From an uncultured bacterium (GTDB taxonomy: Bacteria; Cyanobacteriota; Vampirovibrionia; Gastranaerophilales; Gastranaerophilaceae), in NCBI GenBank assembly GCA_949293185.1, contig CASFCQ010000002.1, positions 1 through 64,000 on the forward strand: DNA of 64,000 nt. Direction: 5' to 3'. Positions 52,931-63,011 of this stretch are shown piece after piece. The notes beneath the pieces are model-generated. The model saw only the letters and a program-made list of their open reading frames with translations, was not told where the DNA came from and did not search any database. The stretch's first letter is position 1; the number at the start of each line of letters is the position of its first letter. The translations under genes were made by a program, and so were the position numbers.

Positions 52931-53914
52931 ATGGAAAATACAAAGACTCAAAATATTACAAAGCCTGAAATAAAGAGTATTGCAATATCGTGCAATACAT
53001 TTTTAAGACCGGAAATTTTAGAAAAGACATTAAATAGCATAGCCAGTCTTAATATACCTGATAATATAGCAATAAAAGTACTGGTTGTGGACAACGACGC
53101 AAAAGCTTCGGCTCAGCCTGTAATAGATAAAATCAAACCCGATTTTCCGTTTGAAATTTCATATTTTGTAGAAGAGAAACGAGGTCTTGCAAATGCAAGA
53201 AACAGGCTGCTAAAAGAAGCAATAAATCTTGACGTAACACATATTGCAATACTTGATGACGATGATATTGCCGATGTTGATTGGATTATCAATCTTGTTG
53301 ATTTATACAATACACAGGATAATGCATATATTATTTCCGGACCTGAGTATTGCACTTTTGACGGAGAATTTCCTACTTATCTTACAAACAATAATATTTT
53401 TGTGAAGAAAACAAGCAAGAAAAAAGGAGAAATAAGAAAAGTCTGCTCTACCCACAATGCATTTTTTCCTTTGAAAATAGTAAAAGAAGACGGAATATGG
53501 TTTGATTCTTCATTTGTATTTATGGGCGGAGAAGATGGCGATTTCTTTTACAGAGCAGGAAAAGCAGGATACACTATTGTTTTTAACCCCGATGCAATAG
53601 TTAGAGAAATCAACGGCAAAGATAGGGTTAATATAAAGTGGATTTTAAGCAGAAACTACTATAACGGATATTCTGGTTCATACCTGCAGTACAAGACTAG
53701 ACCTAAAAAAATAAAGCGTTTTATGTATTTAATAAAAATATTTTTTATTTGCTTGTTGAATTTGTTAATAATCCCTTTTTCTGTTATTTGCGGACCTACT
53801 GTATTTCTTAACATACTCGGGTTATCATGCAAAAATACGGGAAAACTTATGGGGCTGATAAAATTGCAGCCGCTTAACTATTACAAACACCTCAACGGAG
53901 GCATTAATAAGTGA
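52931..53914 (+). CDS. family 2 glycosyltransferase with C-terminal membrane helix
   Basis: The 327-residue GT-A enzyme has IAISCNTFLRPEILEKTLNSI at the start, VLVVDNDAKA, GLANARNRLLKEA (acceptor loop), and the DxD-type ILDDDDIADVDW. A WFDSSFVFMGGEDGDFFYRAG segment holds the catalytic acidic residues, and a hydrophobic helix lies near 275-300. It overlaps the next glycosyltransferase by four bases (GTGA). The donor is unknown, but UDP-galactofuranose is the obvious candidate from its context. Confidence 0.85.
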   Translation: MENTKTQNITKPEIKSIAISCNTFLRPEILEKTLNSIASLNIPDNIAIKVLVVDNDAKASAQPVIDKIKPDFPFEISYFVEEKRGLANARNRLLKEAINLDVTHIAILDDDDIADVDWIINLVDLYNTQDNAYIISGPEYCTFDGEFPTYLTNNNIFVKKTSKKKGEIRKVCSTHNAFFPLKIVKEDGIWFDSSFVFMGGEDGDFFYRAGKAGYTIVFNPDAIVREINGKDRVNIKWILSRNYYNGYSGSYLQYKTRPKKIKRFMYLIKIFFICLLNLLIIPFSVICGPTVFLNILGLSCKNTGKLMGLIKLQPLNYYKHLNGGINK

Positions 53915-54984
53915 CAAAAATTTCAGTTATAGTTCCTGTCTGCAATGTTGAAAAATACCTTGGCGAGTGTCTTGAAAGCATCATCAAGCAAACTTTTAAA
54001 GATATCGAAATTATTTGCATAAACGACGGCTCAACGGACAGTTCTTTAGAAATATTAAAAGAATTTGCACAAAAAGACTCACGCATAAAAATTATAGACA
54101 AACCCAATTCCGGTTACGGCGATTCAATGAATAAAGGTATCGAAACCGCAACAGGAGAATACATTGGTATTGTCGAATCGGATGACTTTATTGAGCCCGA
54201 TATGTTCGAAAACTTATATAAACTCGCACAAAACAATGACTGTGATATTGTAAAAAGCGACTGGTACAATTACTGGACAAAAGGCGACATAAAAGAGAAA
54301 AACGGCAGGGTTAATGATTATAACGCTAAAGTAACCAACCTGTTTGCTCATCCGGAAATTGTTACGCTGCAGCCTACTTTGTGGAGTGCAATATACAAAA
54401 GAGAACTTTTTATTAATAACAATATAAAATTTTTGCAAACTCCGGGAGCAAGTTATCAGGATACATCTGTATCATTCAAGCTCTATGCACTTGCGAAAAA
54501 AGTTCTTTTTACAAAGAAAGCTTATGTCTACTACAGACAGGACAATGCAAACTCTTCAATAAACAATCCCACAAAGGCACTCTTTGTCTGCAAGGAATAT
54601 GAAGAAATCGACAAATTTTTAGAAAACAACCTCAACATAAAAGAGCAAGTAAACACGCAAAAACTAATTGCCCAATACAAAGCATACCGCTGGGCATGGA
54701 AGAGACTTGCTCCCGAATACAGAAAAGCATTCATTGACAAAATTTCAAAAGAATTTGCTGCATATCAAGAAAAAGGCGAATTTAACAGCGAATTTTTCAA
54801 AAAAGTTAAAGAAAAAAATATTCTTTTGCTGATAAACAATCCTGACAAATTTTTAACAAAAATAGAAAAAGAAGCCAAACAAGAAAAATGGAAAAAAATA
54901 AGACGCAATTTGTTTTCTGTAAAAATTAACAGTTCACGCATAACAATAACTATTTTGGGCAAAAAAATTGTGAATAAAGGTTAA
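53911..54984 (+). CDS. family 2 glycosyltransferase
   Basis: The 357-residue product is a classic GT-A family 2 enzyme: ISVIVPVCNVEKYLGECLESI at the N-terminus, INDGSTDSS (donor loop), NSGYGDSMNKGIETATGEYI, ESDDFIEPDMFE (DxD) and PGASYQDTSVSFK, and a long helical, basic C-terminal region. The start is GTG at 53911, overlapping the previous stop (GTGA). A bidirectional terminator about 70 bases downstream closes the operon. Confidence 0.87.
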   Translation: MTKISVIVPVCNVEKYLGECLESIIKQTFKDIEIICINDGSTDSSLEILKEFAQKDSRIKIIDKPNSGYGDSMNKGIETATGEYIGIVESDDFIEPDMFENLYKLAQNNDCDIVKSDWYNYWTKGDIKEKNGRVNDYNAKVTNLFAHPEIVTLQPTLWSAIYKRELFINNNIKFLQTPGASYQDTSVSFKLYALAKKVLFTKKAYVYYRQDNANSSINNPTKALFVCKEYEEIDKFLENNLNIKEQVNTQKLIAQYKAYRWAWKRLAPEYRKAFIDKISKEFAAYQEKGEFNSEFFKKVKEKNILLLINNPDKFLTKIEKEAKQEKWKKIRRNLFSVKINSSRITITILGKKIVNKG

Positions 54985-55050
54985 ACCACAGGAGTTCACA
55001 CTTTTGCACTACTAAAAGTATAAATAACCTCCAGACACATATTAACAAAC

Positions 55051-55082
55051 AAAAGAGCCTCTTAAATTTAAGAGGCTCTTTT
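55051..55082. terminator. perfect bidirectional terminator
   Basis: AAAAGAGCCTCTTAAA and TTTAAGAGGCTCTTTT form an uninterrupted 16-bp palindrome. It lies between the glycosyltransferase operon (plus) and the autotransporter (minus), with A/T tracts on both sides, and can end both transcripts. Confidence 0.9.
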
Positions 55083-55097
55083 ATATTTATAATCAAA

Positions 55098-58000
55098 CTA
55101 TTTTCCGAGTTTGAACTGTAATCCGCCGGAGAATCCGATACCGGTTCTGCCGCCGTTTCTGATTACGAACTGCAAGAAACCACCGAATCTGTCTTTGAAG
55201 TTTTTAGAAACACCTAAACCGTATTCAAAGTAAGAGTGACGCATTCTTACATAGCCGAGGTCAATATTGCCTGCTCTGCCGTCAACACCGCCCATAATGT
55301 TGTAAACCATCTGAGCTGTTAAGTAAATGTTGAAGGATTTTTTCTGCCATATTAAGTTAACACCGGGTGCAACGTTTACACCGTTGAGCATACCGGAACT
55401 CATACTCATAACGCCGAAGTCAGACCCCCAGTTTTGAGAACCGAATGCGTTATAAGCAGCCATTACTGTAGGCTGTAATATGAAGTCAGCAGGGAGGTGA
55501 ATATTGTATGCTGATTTAGAAGCAACGCCTGCAAACCAGTTGCCAGTGTTGTCGCTGCCTGAGCCATATTCGCCGTGCATAGACATATCGTTGCCGTAAC
55601 CGCCGCCGTATGCCAACAATGAAGTTAAGAAGTTACCTTTGTAAGCAGTACCCATGAAGCCTAATTGAGCACCGTTTTGATACATACTTACGCCGTTAAA
55701 GTGCTGGTGTGCACCGTTATAGCCGATATAAGCTGTCGGCACGATGTTCCAACCGTGTTTAAGTTTGATGAGCGGGAAGTCAGCACCGATTAATGCACCG
55801 TATGCGTTGTTACCTACACTCAAACCTTTCGTCATAGAAAGAGTTTCAAAGTTACCGTAAGCTTTGTACCAGAGGCTTCCTCCTTTTAAGTCATACTGGT
55901 AAGGAGCAAACTGCGGGATAGTAGCAGCATATTTGTTTGCTGTTTTTTCCTGCTCCATAAGCTGTCTTGTAACAAGTCCCATGTGGTCGAATAACAAATT
56001 GTTAATCAACAGCTGGTTCTGCCACGAAGCGATAGTTGCAACCTGACCTCTGTATTGCTGCGGGTTGAGGTGAACAAGCGTACCTGTAAAATCAGCACCG
56101 CCTGCACCGTTACTTAAGAAGTAGCGACCCATTGCAGTGTTAGCATAGAAGCTGGTTGCATCATAATATGGAGTATCTTCGGGATTGCGCTGTTGAATAA
56201 GTCTGTCGGCGCTGAGGTCGAAGTTTCTGTCAACAGGAGATGTTACAAAGTTGATGCCCGTAATCAACAGCGGAGAATTGCTGTCATTAACAAAGCTGTC
56301 AACATTGATTGTATCCATCGTACCCCTGTGAGGGTCATAATCAAATGCAACCGGAAGTTTTCCGTCTTTAAGGCTGTCACCGATGATAAGGTCACCTGCA
56401 ACATCGATTGTATTTGAATAATTACCAACCAGATTCAAACCTGAATTACCGTTAATTGTCCAATCACCGCCGATTGAAGAATTACCCAGTATAGAAAGGT
56501 TAGTATTATTATTTATTAAATTGCCGCCGATAGTTGTATTTTTACCGTTAAGAGCAACTGTTGATTGAGTGCCGTCCTGGGCGTCTGATGTAACATCTCC
56601 GCCAAATACAGTATCTTTTGCAACAATGCTTATACTTGCATTAGAAGAGCCTGAACCTACAGTCAGGTTACCGGTTTGTCTTAAATTTAAATCGTCACCT
56701 TTATTAAAGATAACCTTGTCTTTGTTTGTAAAGTTCAAAGTACCTTCGCTGACTTTAACTTCACCGGTCATATCAATAGCGGAAGTGATATTTGTTGTAG
56801 CCAAGCCTTCTTTGTAGATTGAACCGCCGCCTACTATATCAGGTCTGTATGTGATATCAGCAGTATCGTTGATGAAGTTCAAGATAGCTGTATCTTCCAT
56901 TTCCAAAGTGGAATCATCTTTGATATAAGCGTTGTCACCGTAAGAAAGCATTGTATCTCTCTTAAGAACAATGTCACCGTCGACACCAGTTCCGTTAGAG
57001 AAGCCTATATCAACAACACCGCCGTTGCCTTTGTTTTCAAAGACTGTCGGACCGTCAGAACCGTCAAAGATTGTACCGTTAGATAGAATCAAACCAGCAT
57101 TTTCAACTTTGATATTATGTTGTTCTACTGCACTGCCGTCAGCAGAAGTATTATAGTACAAGTCACCATCCATCAATTTATCAATGTCTGTTAACTCATT
57201 ACCCTGGCTGTCATATATTTTATCTTCAATAAACACGCGTCCGTGAGGTGTTGAAACACCGGCGTTAGCTGTTTTATCAAAGTTTGTAATTGTAATATCA
57301 GAACCTATAAGCGATCCTTTTTCAAGATAAAGGTCACCGGAAGTTTCTTTTATAACATTACCTTCAGCATCAGTTTCGGTTAAACCGGTTACTTCGTTGC
57401 TTGAACCACCGAAGAATGTAGCACCGTTTTTAACAGTTACACGACCCGCATCTTGGTAGTAAGAACCTTCAAAAGCAGATTGGTCACCGTAAATGTTAAT
57501 ATTAGGAGCGTTGGTTTCTCTCATATCCTTTTCAACACGGATATTACCGGAACCACCAACAACTTCTGATTTAAAGTCGAGGTTTTCTGATACAAGAGTC
57601 AATGTTGAGTCAACAGTTAAGTCAGCTCCTTCCTCTGCTACAGAACCTGTGCCTAAGATTACATTAGTGTTTGTGCCGCCGATTGTTGCAACAGCATCAC
57701 CTGCAAAACCAGAACCGCCCTGCATTGTGATAACAGTGTTGTCACCAATATTTTGTTCACCGTGGAGCAATGCATTTTGTAATACACCGTCAGTAAATAC
57801 AAAACCTTCTGTATCTTTGCCGTCTATGTATAAAGTATTGCCGCCGGTGAACTTAGCGTTATCTCTGCCGTCAAGGTCTAAAACAGCTGTTGTATTTTCT
57901 GTTTGACCTGACATATCAGTGTTTGCATCAAGAGTAACATTTGCTCCGGAAGCAAGATTTGCTCCTTTATTAAAGAACAACTTTCCTTTTTCAATAAGGT

Positions 58001-61000
58001 TTTTAACTGTAGCGCCAAAGAAAGTAGAACCGCTTTGGGCTACAACCTCACCGCCGGTTTGATGGTATGTACCGGTCAATCCTGAGTTGTTGCTTAATGC
58101 AGTAATAGTTGTTTTACCGTCTGAGATATTTACTTTACCAGTGCCTTTGATGTCAGAATTAATTGTTACAGTTGAATTTGCATCAAAGTTGTATTTGTCT
58201 TCCTGACCTTCCGGTATGAATGTTGTATCGCCGTCAAACGCACCGATGTTTAATGTGCCGTTATCACCGAGGTTTGTTGTTCCGTCAGCAAGTGTTGAGC
58301 CGTTTTTCATGTTCAACGTACCGTTTTGGATATCGTTGTTTTTAAACGAGTTTCCAAATACGTTTGTTACACCGGTTGAAGTTTGGGCAAACGTACCGTT
58401 AAAGTCCTTAAACAGGTCATTTTGACCGGCGTTGTTAAGGTTCAACGTACCGTTTCCGCTGTGTGTAACACGCCCTGTATTGTCTGCACCCGATGCAATC
58501 GCAAATGCAACTTCAAGGTTCTGGTCATTACCGTCTGTTGTAACAAGCTCAAGCCCGTGGTCTTCATCATCTGCAACAGTGTTTACGATAATCGGATTAT
58601 TAAGATAGCTTGTTGTATCTGTTTTATCACCGATTTGCATTTTACCGCCGACTGTGTCACTGGTTGAAGATATTGTGTTTTGACCTGCAACTTTAGCGCC
58701 TTCTGCGGTTAAATCAACAGTACCTTTGTTTATATTGTTTTTACCGCCGAAGAAGCTTTTGCCTGCGTTAACCGTAACAGTGCCCGTGCCTGTTTGTGTA
58801 TAGTTGCCGGTGTATTCATGCTGGTCAGCACTGATAGTCAAAGCGCCTGCGTCTGTTTTGTTGATGTCTGCAGCAGAAACAGCACCAGTGATTTCGTCAA
58901 CAGTTGTTGAACCGCCAACTGAGATGTTTAAATTAAGCGGGTCAGTTGTGCTTGTATTTGTTATATCAAGAGTACCGGCATTGCCAAGGGATATTTGAGC
59001 ATTATTATCCTTATCAATCACAGAACCGTCTGTGAGTTCAAAATAACCGTTATCGTTAACGGTGTTGTTGCCCATAACAACGCTGTTGGCAGCGAAGATA
59101 ACTCTGCCGTCATTTATATAATTGTTACCGTTAAAGAATTTAGCCTCGTTACCTTCCGAACCGGAGAACTGTATTATACCGCCTTTGTGGGTATAAGTAC
59201 CGTTGAATTCGCTGTTATCAGAAGTAAAGTTAAGAGCCTGTGCTTTGTCAGTAATTGTATTTTCTGTATTAACTGTACCTGCACCTTTTAAATCCGTGCC
59301 AAAGCTTCCGCCCTCAGCAAATTCATAAGCATCTCCCGGGTTTGCAGGTTCTTTAGTGATAGTATTCATTGTATTAGCATTAATATCCAGCACTGAGCCG
59401 CTATTAATAACTAAAGAAGAACCGTCTTGTGCAACGGATTTGTCTTCCATTGTATAGTGAGCAGAAGCACCGCCGCCTTTACCCAGTTCATAATGAGCAG
59501 AACCTGACAAACCGCCGTTTTCACCAAAGGCTACATTTGAATCGTTAACACCGATAGTAGTGTCTTCCGTTCCGCCCTCTAAGATAGATCCGGAAATATT
59601 AACGTTTTCGAGGATAAACTGCCCGCCGTCAACATTAACTTTGTTACCGTCAACAATTTGGTATGCTTTAGAACCGTCACCGATTGTCAAAGTGACATCT
59701 TCCCCTGAAATAGTTACGTCAGAAGATAAGCTTGCTTCATCTCTAAAGATAAAGTTACCGTCTTTAACTTCATTTGTACCGCCAAAGAATATACCGTCAA
59801 CAACCTCTGTTGTACCGTTCTCTTGTACAAAATCTCCGGTAAATCCGGACATATCACCGCTGATTTGAAGGTAGGTATTTTCTCCGTTAACGATAATACT
59901 TGAGGAATCATCGCCTTTAACAGTTCCGCTGATGAGTGATTCATTGCCGTTGGGCTGTGCTACATCGTACTGGTCGCGTTGAGAATTCAAGCCGCTGTTT
60001 TCAATAACAATATCGGTGTTATCAAGTGTGAGATTTTCACCGCTGCCAAGAGCAATCGACGAATTATCTTTCATATTAACAGTTGTGTCGCTTAAATTAG
60101 ATGAACCGCTAAAGAAATTGTTTTCTTGTGCAACAGTAGAGCCGGATGTTGTTGTCGTTCCTATATTTATAGTTCCGCCGGTTTTATTAAAGTCTCCTTT
60201 AAATCCTGACTGATTACCGGAGATTGTAAGGTCGGTATTGCCCTGAGTCATATTGAGCGTACCGCCATCGCCGGTAATATTACCGTCGGTTAAAGCAATT
60301 GACTGGTTCATATTAACTGTACCGCCGTCAATATCAAGCACACCGCCGGCAGAGATTGTACTGTTGCCATTGATATCTAATGTACCGTCTGCAATATTAT
60401 AAGTTCCAGCAATTGTAACTCCGGAAAGTTCAGAAGTTGAAGTTCCTGACTGAGCAACAGTACCGGCAATAGCAGAACCGGTTGCATTCAGACTGCCGCC
60501 GCCAATGTTAACAGTACCTGTAATCTCACCGTTATTCAATGTCAGCGTACCGTCTGTCATTTCTTTTAAGCCATTCAACACTGCGTTGTCTAACGAAATA
60601 GCGCCTGATGTCAATGACGTATTTGCACCGCTGAGAGTTGAACCTGAAAAGATTTTTAACTCGCCGCCTGCTACACTATTTGTTCCGGCGAGGGTAGTTT
60701 TAGCTTCATTACCTACATTAACAACACCGCCGTTGATTGTATTATTAGCGCCTGTGTTGTCAGATGTGTTGATATTAACCGTACCGCCGTTTATTTTATT
60801 TGTACCGGCTAAAGTTGAACCTGATTTTAAATCAACCTTTGTGGAATCGCCAGAGATTGTGTTAGTGCCAAGCAATGTTGCGTTATTTGTAACAGTAACG
60901 CTGCCGCCGTTTATATTATTTGTACCAGAGAAAGAGGTTGTTTCGTTACTTCCGTCACCGACAACAAGTGCGCCGTTGCTCTGGGTATAATTACCGGTGA

Positions 61001-62255
61001 AGACAGAGTTGTTACCTTCTAAGGTTAAAGTGGTATTTTCTTTATTTAATGTTATATTTCCTTCGCCAGTAACATTGCCTGTTAACGTAGTGTCAACCTG
61101 GATATCAATGTTGCCTACAACATCATCGCTTGTTTTGTTCAAAACAATTTTTGAACCGTCAATTGCGTTAGCTGCGGCAATTACAAGAGAACCGCCGTTA
61201 ATCTGGTGAACATTTGTTCCGCCGAAGAATTTGCCGTTTACGGTTGTTTTACCGCCGGTTTGTGTGAAGATACCTGCATAATCAGTGTTGTCGCCGTTTA
61301 AGATAAGGTCATTTGCACTGTTAGTAATTGTTGTACCATCTTCCCCCAGAATTGAGCCGTTAAAGGTGATAGTGCCTGTACCCTTAAGCGTAAGACTTGC
61401 TGGATCACTTGCAGGCCCCCACGCAGGATTGTCATCTCTTTTATCATCAAGGTAAATATCGTTTGCTTTACCGTTTACAGTATTGTTAGAAAAAGTAATA
61501 TCTCCGCCGGTTGCATCAAGGGTGACTTTATTGTTATTGTATATTGCGCCGCCTTGAGAACCCGCCTGGTTTCCGGAGAAAGTTGCGCCGCCCGTTACTG
61601 TAAGTTCACCCTGATTGCCAACATATATAGCCCCGCCGTATGTAGAAGCAGTGTTGCCCTGGAATAAAGCACCGTTATTAAAATTCAACTGTGCATTAGA
61701 GTAAATGGCACCGCCTCTGCCGCCGACATTGTCGCCCCCCGGCTGACCGAGAGCATCGTTACCTTGAAAAGAGGCATTACCAATAAAATCCATTTTGGAA
61801 GTAGTGTAAATTGCACCGCCATCAGGTGTTCTGCCAACCAATGATTCCGACCCTGTGGAGTTTTCTATAAATTGAGATATGCCCTGTATTGTGATAGTCT
61901 GATCATTATTAGATGATGCCCATCCTGGACTACCAAAATACATTGCACCGCCGCCGCTAGAGCCTGCACCGGGTGTACTATTGCCTTCAAATTTTAAATT
62001 ATCTGCCGTAAAAATAACATTTACAGGGGTAGTATTGCTGCCGCCTATAAAAATTGGAGCTACAGTATTTGTCCCCTTGTTGATAAACTCAGCGTCATCT
62101 ATTGTTACAGTTCCGTCTTGAATCCAGTCTTGATTAGTTGTAGCCAAGTCATTACCAGGATTCCAATCATCAGGCATAGCCAGAACTTTTGTACCTGACA
62201 TTGCGCACAGCAAAAGGAATGATGCAACCATGCGTTTTGTTTTGGTTTTACTCAT
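55098..62255 (-). CDS. giant Pmp-like autotransporter adhesin
   Basis: The 2385-residue protein has a signal peptide ending VLA at residue 26, then a Pmp-type region with GGA(I/M)Y repeats near 103, 147, 182, 208 and 236, each joined to FxGN motifs, as in chlamydial polymorphic membrane proteins. A passenger of about 1800 residues rich in Gly, Asn, Thr and Asp carries at least nine copies of a looser unit with FxGxYxQ followed by FFGG. The last 300 residues (from about 2090) form an autotransporter beta-barrel (LWYKAYGNFETL, VPTAYIGYNG, FAGVASKSAYN, FEYGLGVSKNF) ending GGLQFKLGK. I find no Cys after the signal peptide. It has a free promoter region upstream and a terminator downstream. Confidence 0.92.
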   Translation of the reverse strand: MSKTKTKRMVASFLLLCAMSGTKVLAMPDDWNPGNDLATTNQDWIQDGTVTIDDAEFINKGTNTVAPIFIGGSNTTPVNVIFTADNLKFEGNSTPGAGSSGGGAMYFGSPGWASSNNDQTITIQGISQFIENSTGSESLVGRTPDGGAIYTTSKMDFIGNASFQGNDALGQPGGDNVGGRGGAIYSNAQLNFNNGALFQGNTASTYGGAIYVGNQGELTVTGGATFSGNQAGSQGGAIYNNNKVTLDATGGDITFSNNTVNGKANDIYLDDKRDDNPAWGPASDPASLTLKGTGTITFNGSILGEDGTTITNSANDLILNGDNTDYAGIFTQTGGKTTVNGKFFGGTNVHQINGGSLVIAAANAIDGSKIVLNKTSDDVVGNIDIQVDTTLTGNVTGEGNITLNKENTTLTLEGNNSVFTGNYTQSNGALVVGDGSNETTSFSGTNNINGGSVTVTNNATLLGTNTISGDSTKVDLKSGSTLAGTNKINGGTVNINTSDNTGANNTINGGVVNVGNEAKTTLAGTNSVAGGELKIFSGSTLSGANTSLTSGAISLDNAVLNGLKEMTDGTLTLNNGEITGTVNIGGGSLNATGSAIAGTVAQSGTSTSELSGVTIAGTYNIADGTLDINGNSTISAGGVLDIDGGTVNMNQSIALTDGNITGDGGTLNMTQGNTDLTISGNQSGFKGDFNKTGGTINIGTTTTSGSTVAQENNFFSGSSNLSDTTVNMKDNSSIALGSGENLTLDNTDIVIENSGLNSQRDQYDVAQPNGNESLISGTVKGDDSSSIIVNGENTYLQISGDMSGFTGDFVQENGTTEVVDGIFFGGTNEVKDGNFIFRDEASLSSDVTISGEDVTLTIGDGSKAYQIVDGNKVNVDGGQFILENVNISGSILEGGTEDTTIGVNDSNVAFGENGGLSGSAHYELGKGGGASAHYTMEDKSVAQDGSSLVINSGSVLDINANTMNTITKEPANPGDAYEFAEGGSFGTDLKGAGTVNTENTITDKAQALNFTSDNSEFNGTYTHKGGIIQFSGSEGNEAKFFNGNNYINDGRVIFAANSVVMGNNTVNDNGYFELTDGSVIDKDNNAQISLGNAGTLDITNTSTTDPLNLNISVGGSTTVDEITGAVSAADINKTDAGALTISADQHEYTGNYTQTGTGTVTVNAGKSFFGGKNNINKGTVDLTAEGAKVAGQNTISSTSDTVGGKMQIGDKTDTTSYLNNPIIVNTVADDEDHGLELVTTDGNDQNLEVAFAIASGADNTGRVTHSGNGTLNLNNAGQNDLFKDFNGTFAQTSTGVTNVFGNSFKNNDIQNGTLNMKNGSTLADGTTNLGDNGTLNIGAFDGDTTFIPEGQEDKYNFDANSTVTINSDIKGTGKVNISDGKTTITALSNNSGLTGTYHQTGGEVVAQSGSTFFGATVKNLIEKGKLFFNKGANLASGANVTLDANTDMSGQTENTTAVLDLDGRDNAKFTGGNTLYIDGKDTEGFVFTDGVLQNALLHGEQNIGDNTVITMQGGSGFAGDAVATIGGTNTNVILGTGSVAEEGADLTVDSTLTLVSENLDFKSEVVGGSGNIRVEKDMRETNAPNINIYGDQSAFEGSYYQDAGRVTVKNGATFFGGSSNEVTGLTETDAEGNVIKETSGDLYLEKGSLIGSDITITNFDKTANAGVSTPHGRVFIEDKIYDSQGNELTDIDKLMDGDLYYNTSADGSAVEQHNIKVENAGLILSNGTIFDGSDGPTVFENKGNGGVVDIGFSNGTGVDGDIVLKRDTMLSYGDNAYIKDDSTLEMEDTAILNFINDTADITYRPDIVGGGSIYKEGLATTNITSAIDMTGEVKVSEGTLNFTNKDKVIFNKGDDLNLRQTGNLTVGSGSSNASISIVAKDTVFGGDVTSDAQDGTQSTVALNGKNTTIGGNLINNNTNLSILGNSSIGGDWTINGNSGLNLVGNYSNTIDVAGDLIIGDSLKDGKLPVAFDYDPHRGTMDTINVDSFVNDSNSPLLITGINFVTSPVDRNFDLSADRLIQQRNPEDTPYYDATSFYANTAMGRYFLSNGAGGADFTGTLVHLNPQQYRGQVATIASWQNQLLINNLLFDHMGLVTRQLMEQEKTANKYAATIPQFAPYQYDLKGGSLWYKAYGNFETLSMTKGLSVGNNAYGALIGADFPLIKLKHGWNIVPTAYIGYNGAHQHFNGVSMYQNGAQLGFMGTAYKGNFLTSLLAYGGGYGNDMSMHGEYGSGSDNTGNWFAGVASKSAYNIHLPADFILQPTVMAAYNAFGSQNWGSDFGVMSMSSGMLNGVNVAPGVNLIWQKKSFNIYLTAQMVYNIMGGVDGRAGNIDLGYVRMRHSYFEYGLGVSKNFKDRFGGFLQFVIRNGGRTGIGFSGGLQFKLGK

Positions 62256-62583
62256 CCATACTCTCCTTATATATTTTTGTACAGTAATCTTTCAAATTCT
62301 TAATAACTCCGGACATAAAAATCCAAACATTATAAAAATTATACTCCCAAACCAAAAATAAAAAAATAGGTCATAAATACTAGATATTACAGGCTTTACA
62401 ATTCTTAAACAGAAGATTAAAGCCAGCCATTAAGTCATGCCTGCATTGCGTTTTTTGTTTTAAAATCCCCCCCACAACTGTCCCGTCGGCGATGGAAGTA
62501 CAAAAGAACTTAGCTCGTTAAAAAGACAACTTGTTTTTACCACCCCTGCCCCTCTCCAGTTGGTGAGGGAATTATTTATTTGT
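62256..62583. other. intergenic region upstream of the autotransporter
   Basis: These 328 bases contain no convincing gene. The part nearest the autotransporter is AT-rich and should hold its promoter, though I see no well-spaced hexamer pair. A more GC-rich stretch (about 62465-62570) includes a run of seven Cs and a CCCTC...GAGGG inverted repeat at 62551-62570, perhaps the remnant of a repeat or a weak terminator for the gene at 62584. Confidence 0.4.
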
Positions 62584-62910
62584 CTATATTCTAAACTTAT
62601 TGTTTTTCAGCTGTTTGTGCGCCTCTTTAACATCAATAGATTTAGGCTTTTTCGCCATGTATTTTTCAAGATGAGTACGCAGCTCAAAAAAGTGTATCTT
62701 TTTAATCAAATCAATAAATTTATCATAGTCTTTTTTACTTATTATATACAGATTTTGTTTTTTCTCCTGTTTTTTAGTTGCAATCGTAATAAAATCGCCG
62801 TCTTGTTCAAGTAGCTGTTTACGAAAGTGCTTTATATCGTGTGCTTGTCCTTTAATTTTAATAAATTTTCCAAAGCTGGGGCTGGATAGGATTTTTGGGC
62901 TTTCAACCAT
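62584..62910 (-). CDS. unknown small basic protein
   Basis: I do not recognise this 108-residue protein. It starts at ATG 62910 (MVESPKILSSPSFGKF), about 12 bases after a GGAG; an upstream extension to 63000 is unlikely. It is lysine-rich, with a strand-like FKIKGQ-type start, HFRKQLLEQDGDFITIATKK, and a helical second half (YDKFIDLIKKIHFFELR, KEAHKQLKNN). No signal peptide or membrane helix. It lies about 100 bases downstream of the carboxypeptidase gene. Confidence 0.6.
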   Translation of the reverse strand: MVESPKILSSPSFGKFIKIKGQAHDIKHFRKQLLEQDGDFITIATKKQEKKQNLYIISKKDYDKFIDLIKKIHFFELRTHLEKYMAKKPKSIDVKEAHKQLKNNKFRI

Positions 62911-63011
62911 TTTAAGTTTATTCTCCGGCTGTATTTGTCTCTTGTTTATAATTATATAAATACCGTAAAAAATAAATTTGCTACACTGTTCAAATAACAA
63001 ATTAGAAAAAA

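Noticed and set aside
57493-57906. Open frame of 137 codons on the plus strand opposite the autotransporter
   Set aside because: It is a shadow of the repeat-rich passenger gene, low in complexity (Pro/Val/Ser), with no family match and no ribosome binding site. The same holds for the frame at 60505-60990 and others in this gene.
55098-62255. Repeats in the autotransporter as a CRISPR array or tandem satellite
   Set aside because: The repeats are protein-level, imperfect, with irregular spacing and no constant spacer length. No cas gene is present, and the Cas4-like nuclease at 29511 belongs with the helicase.
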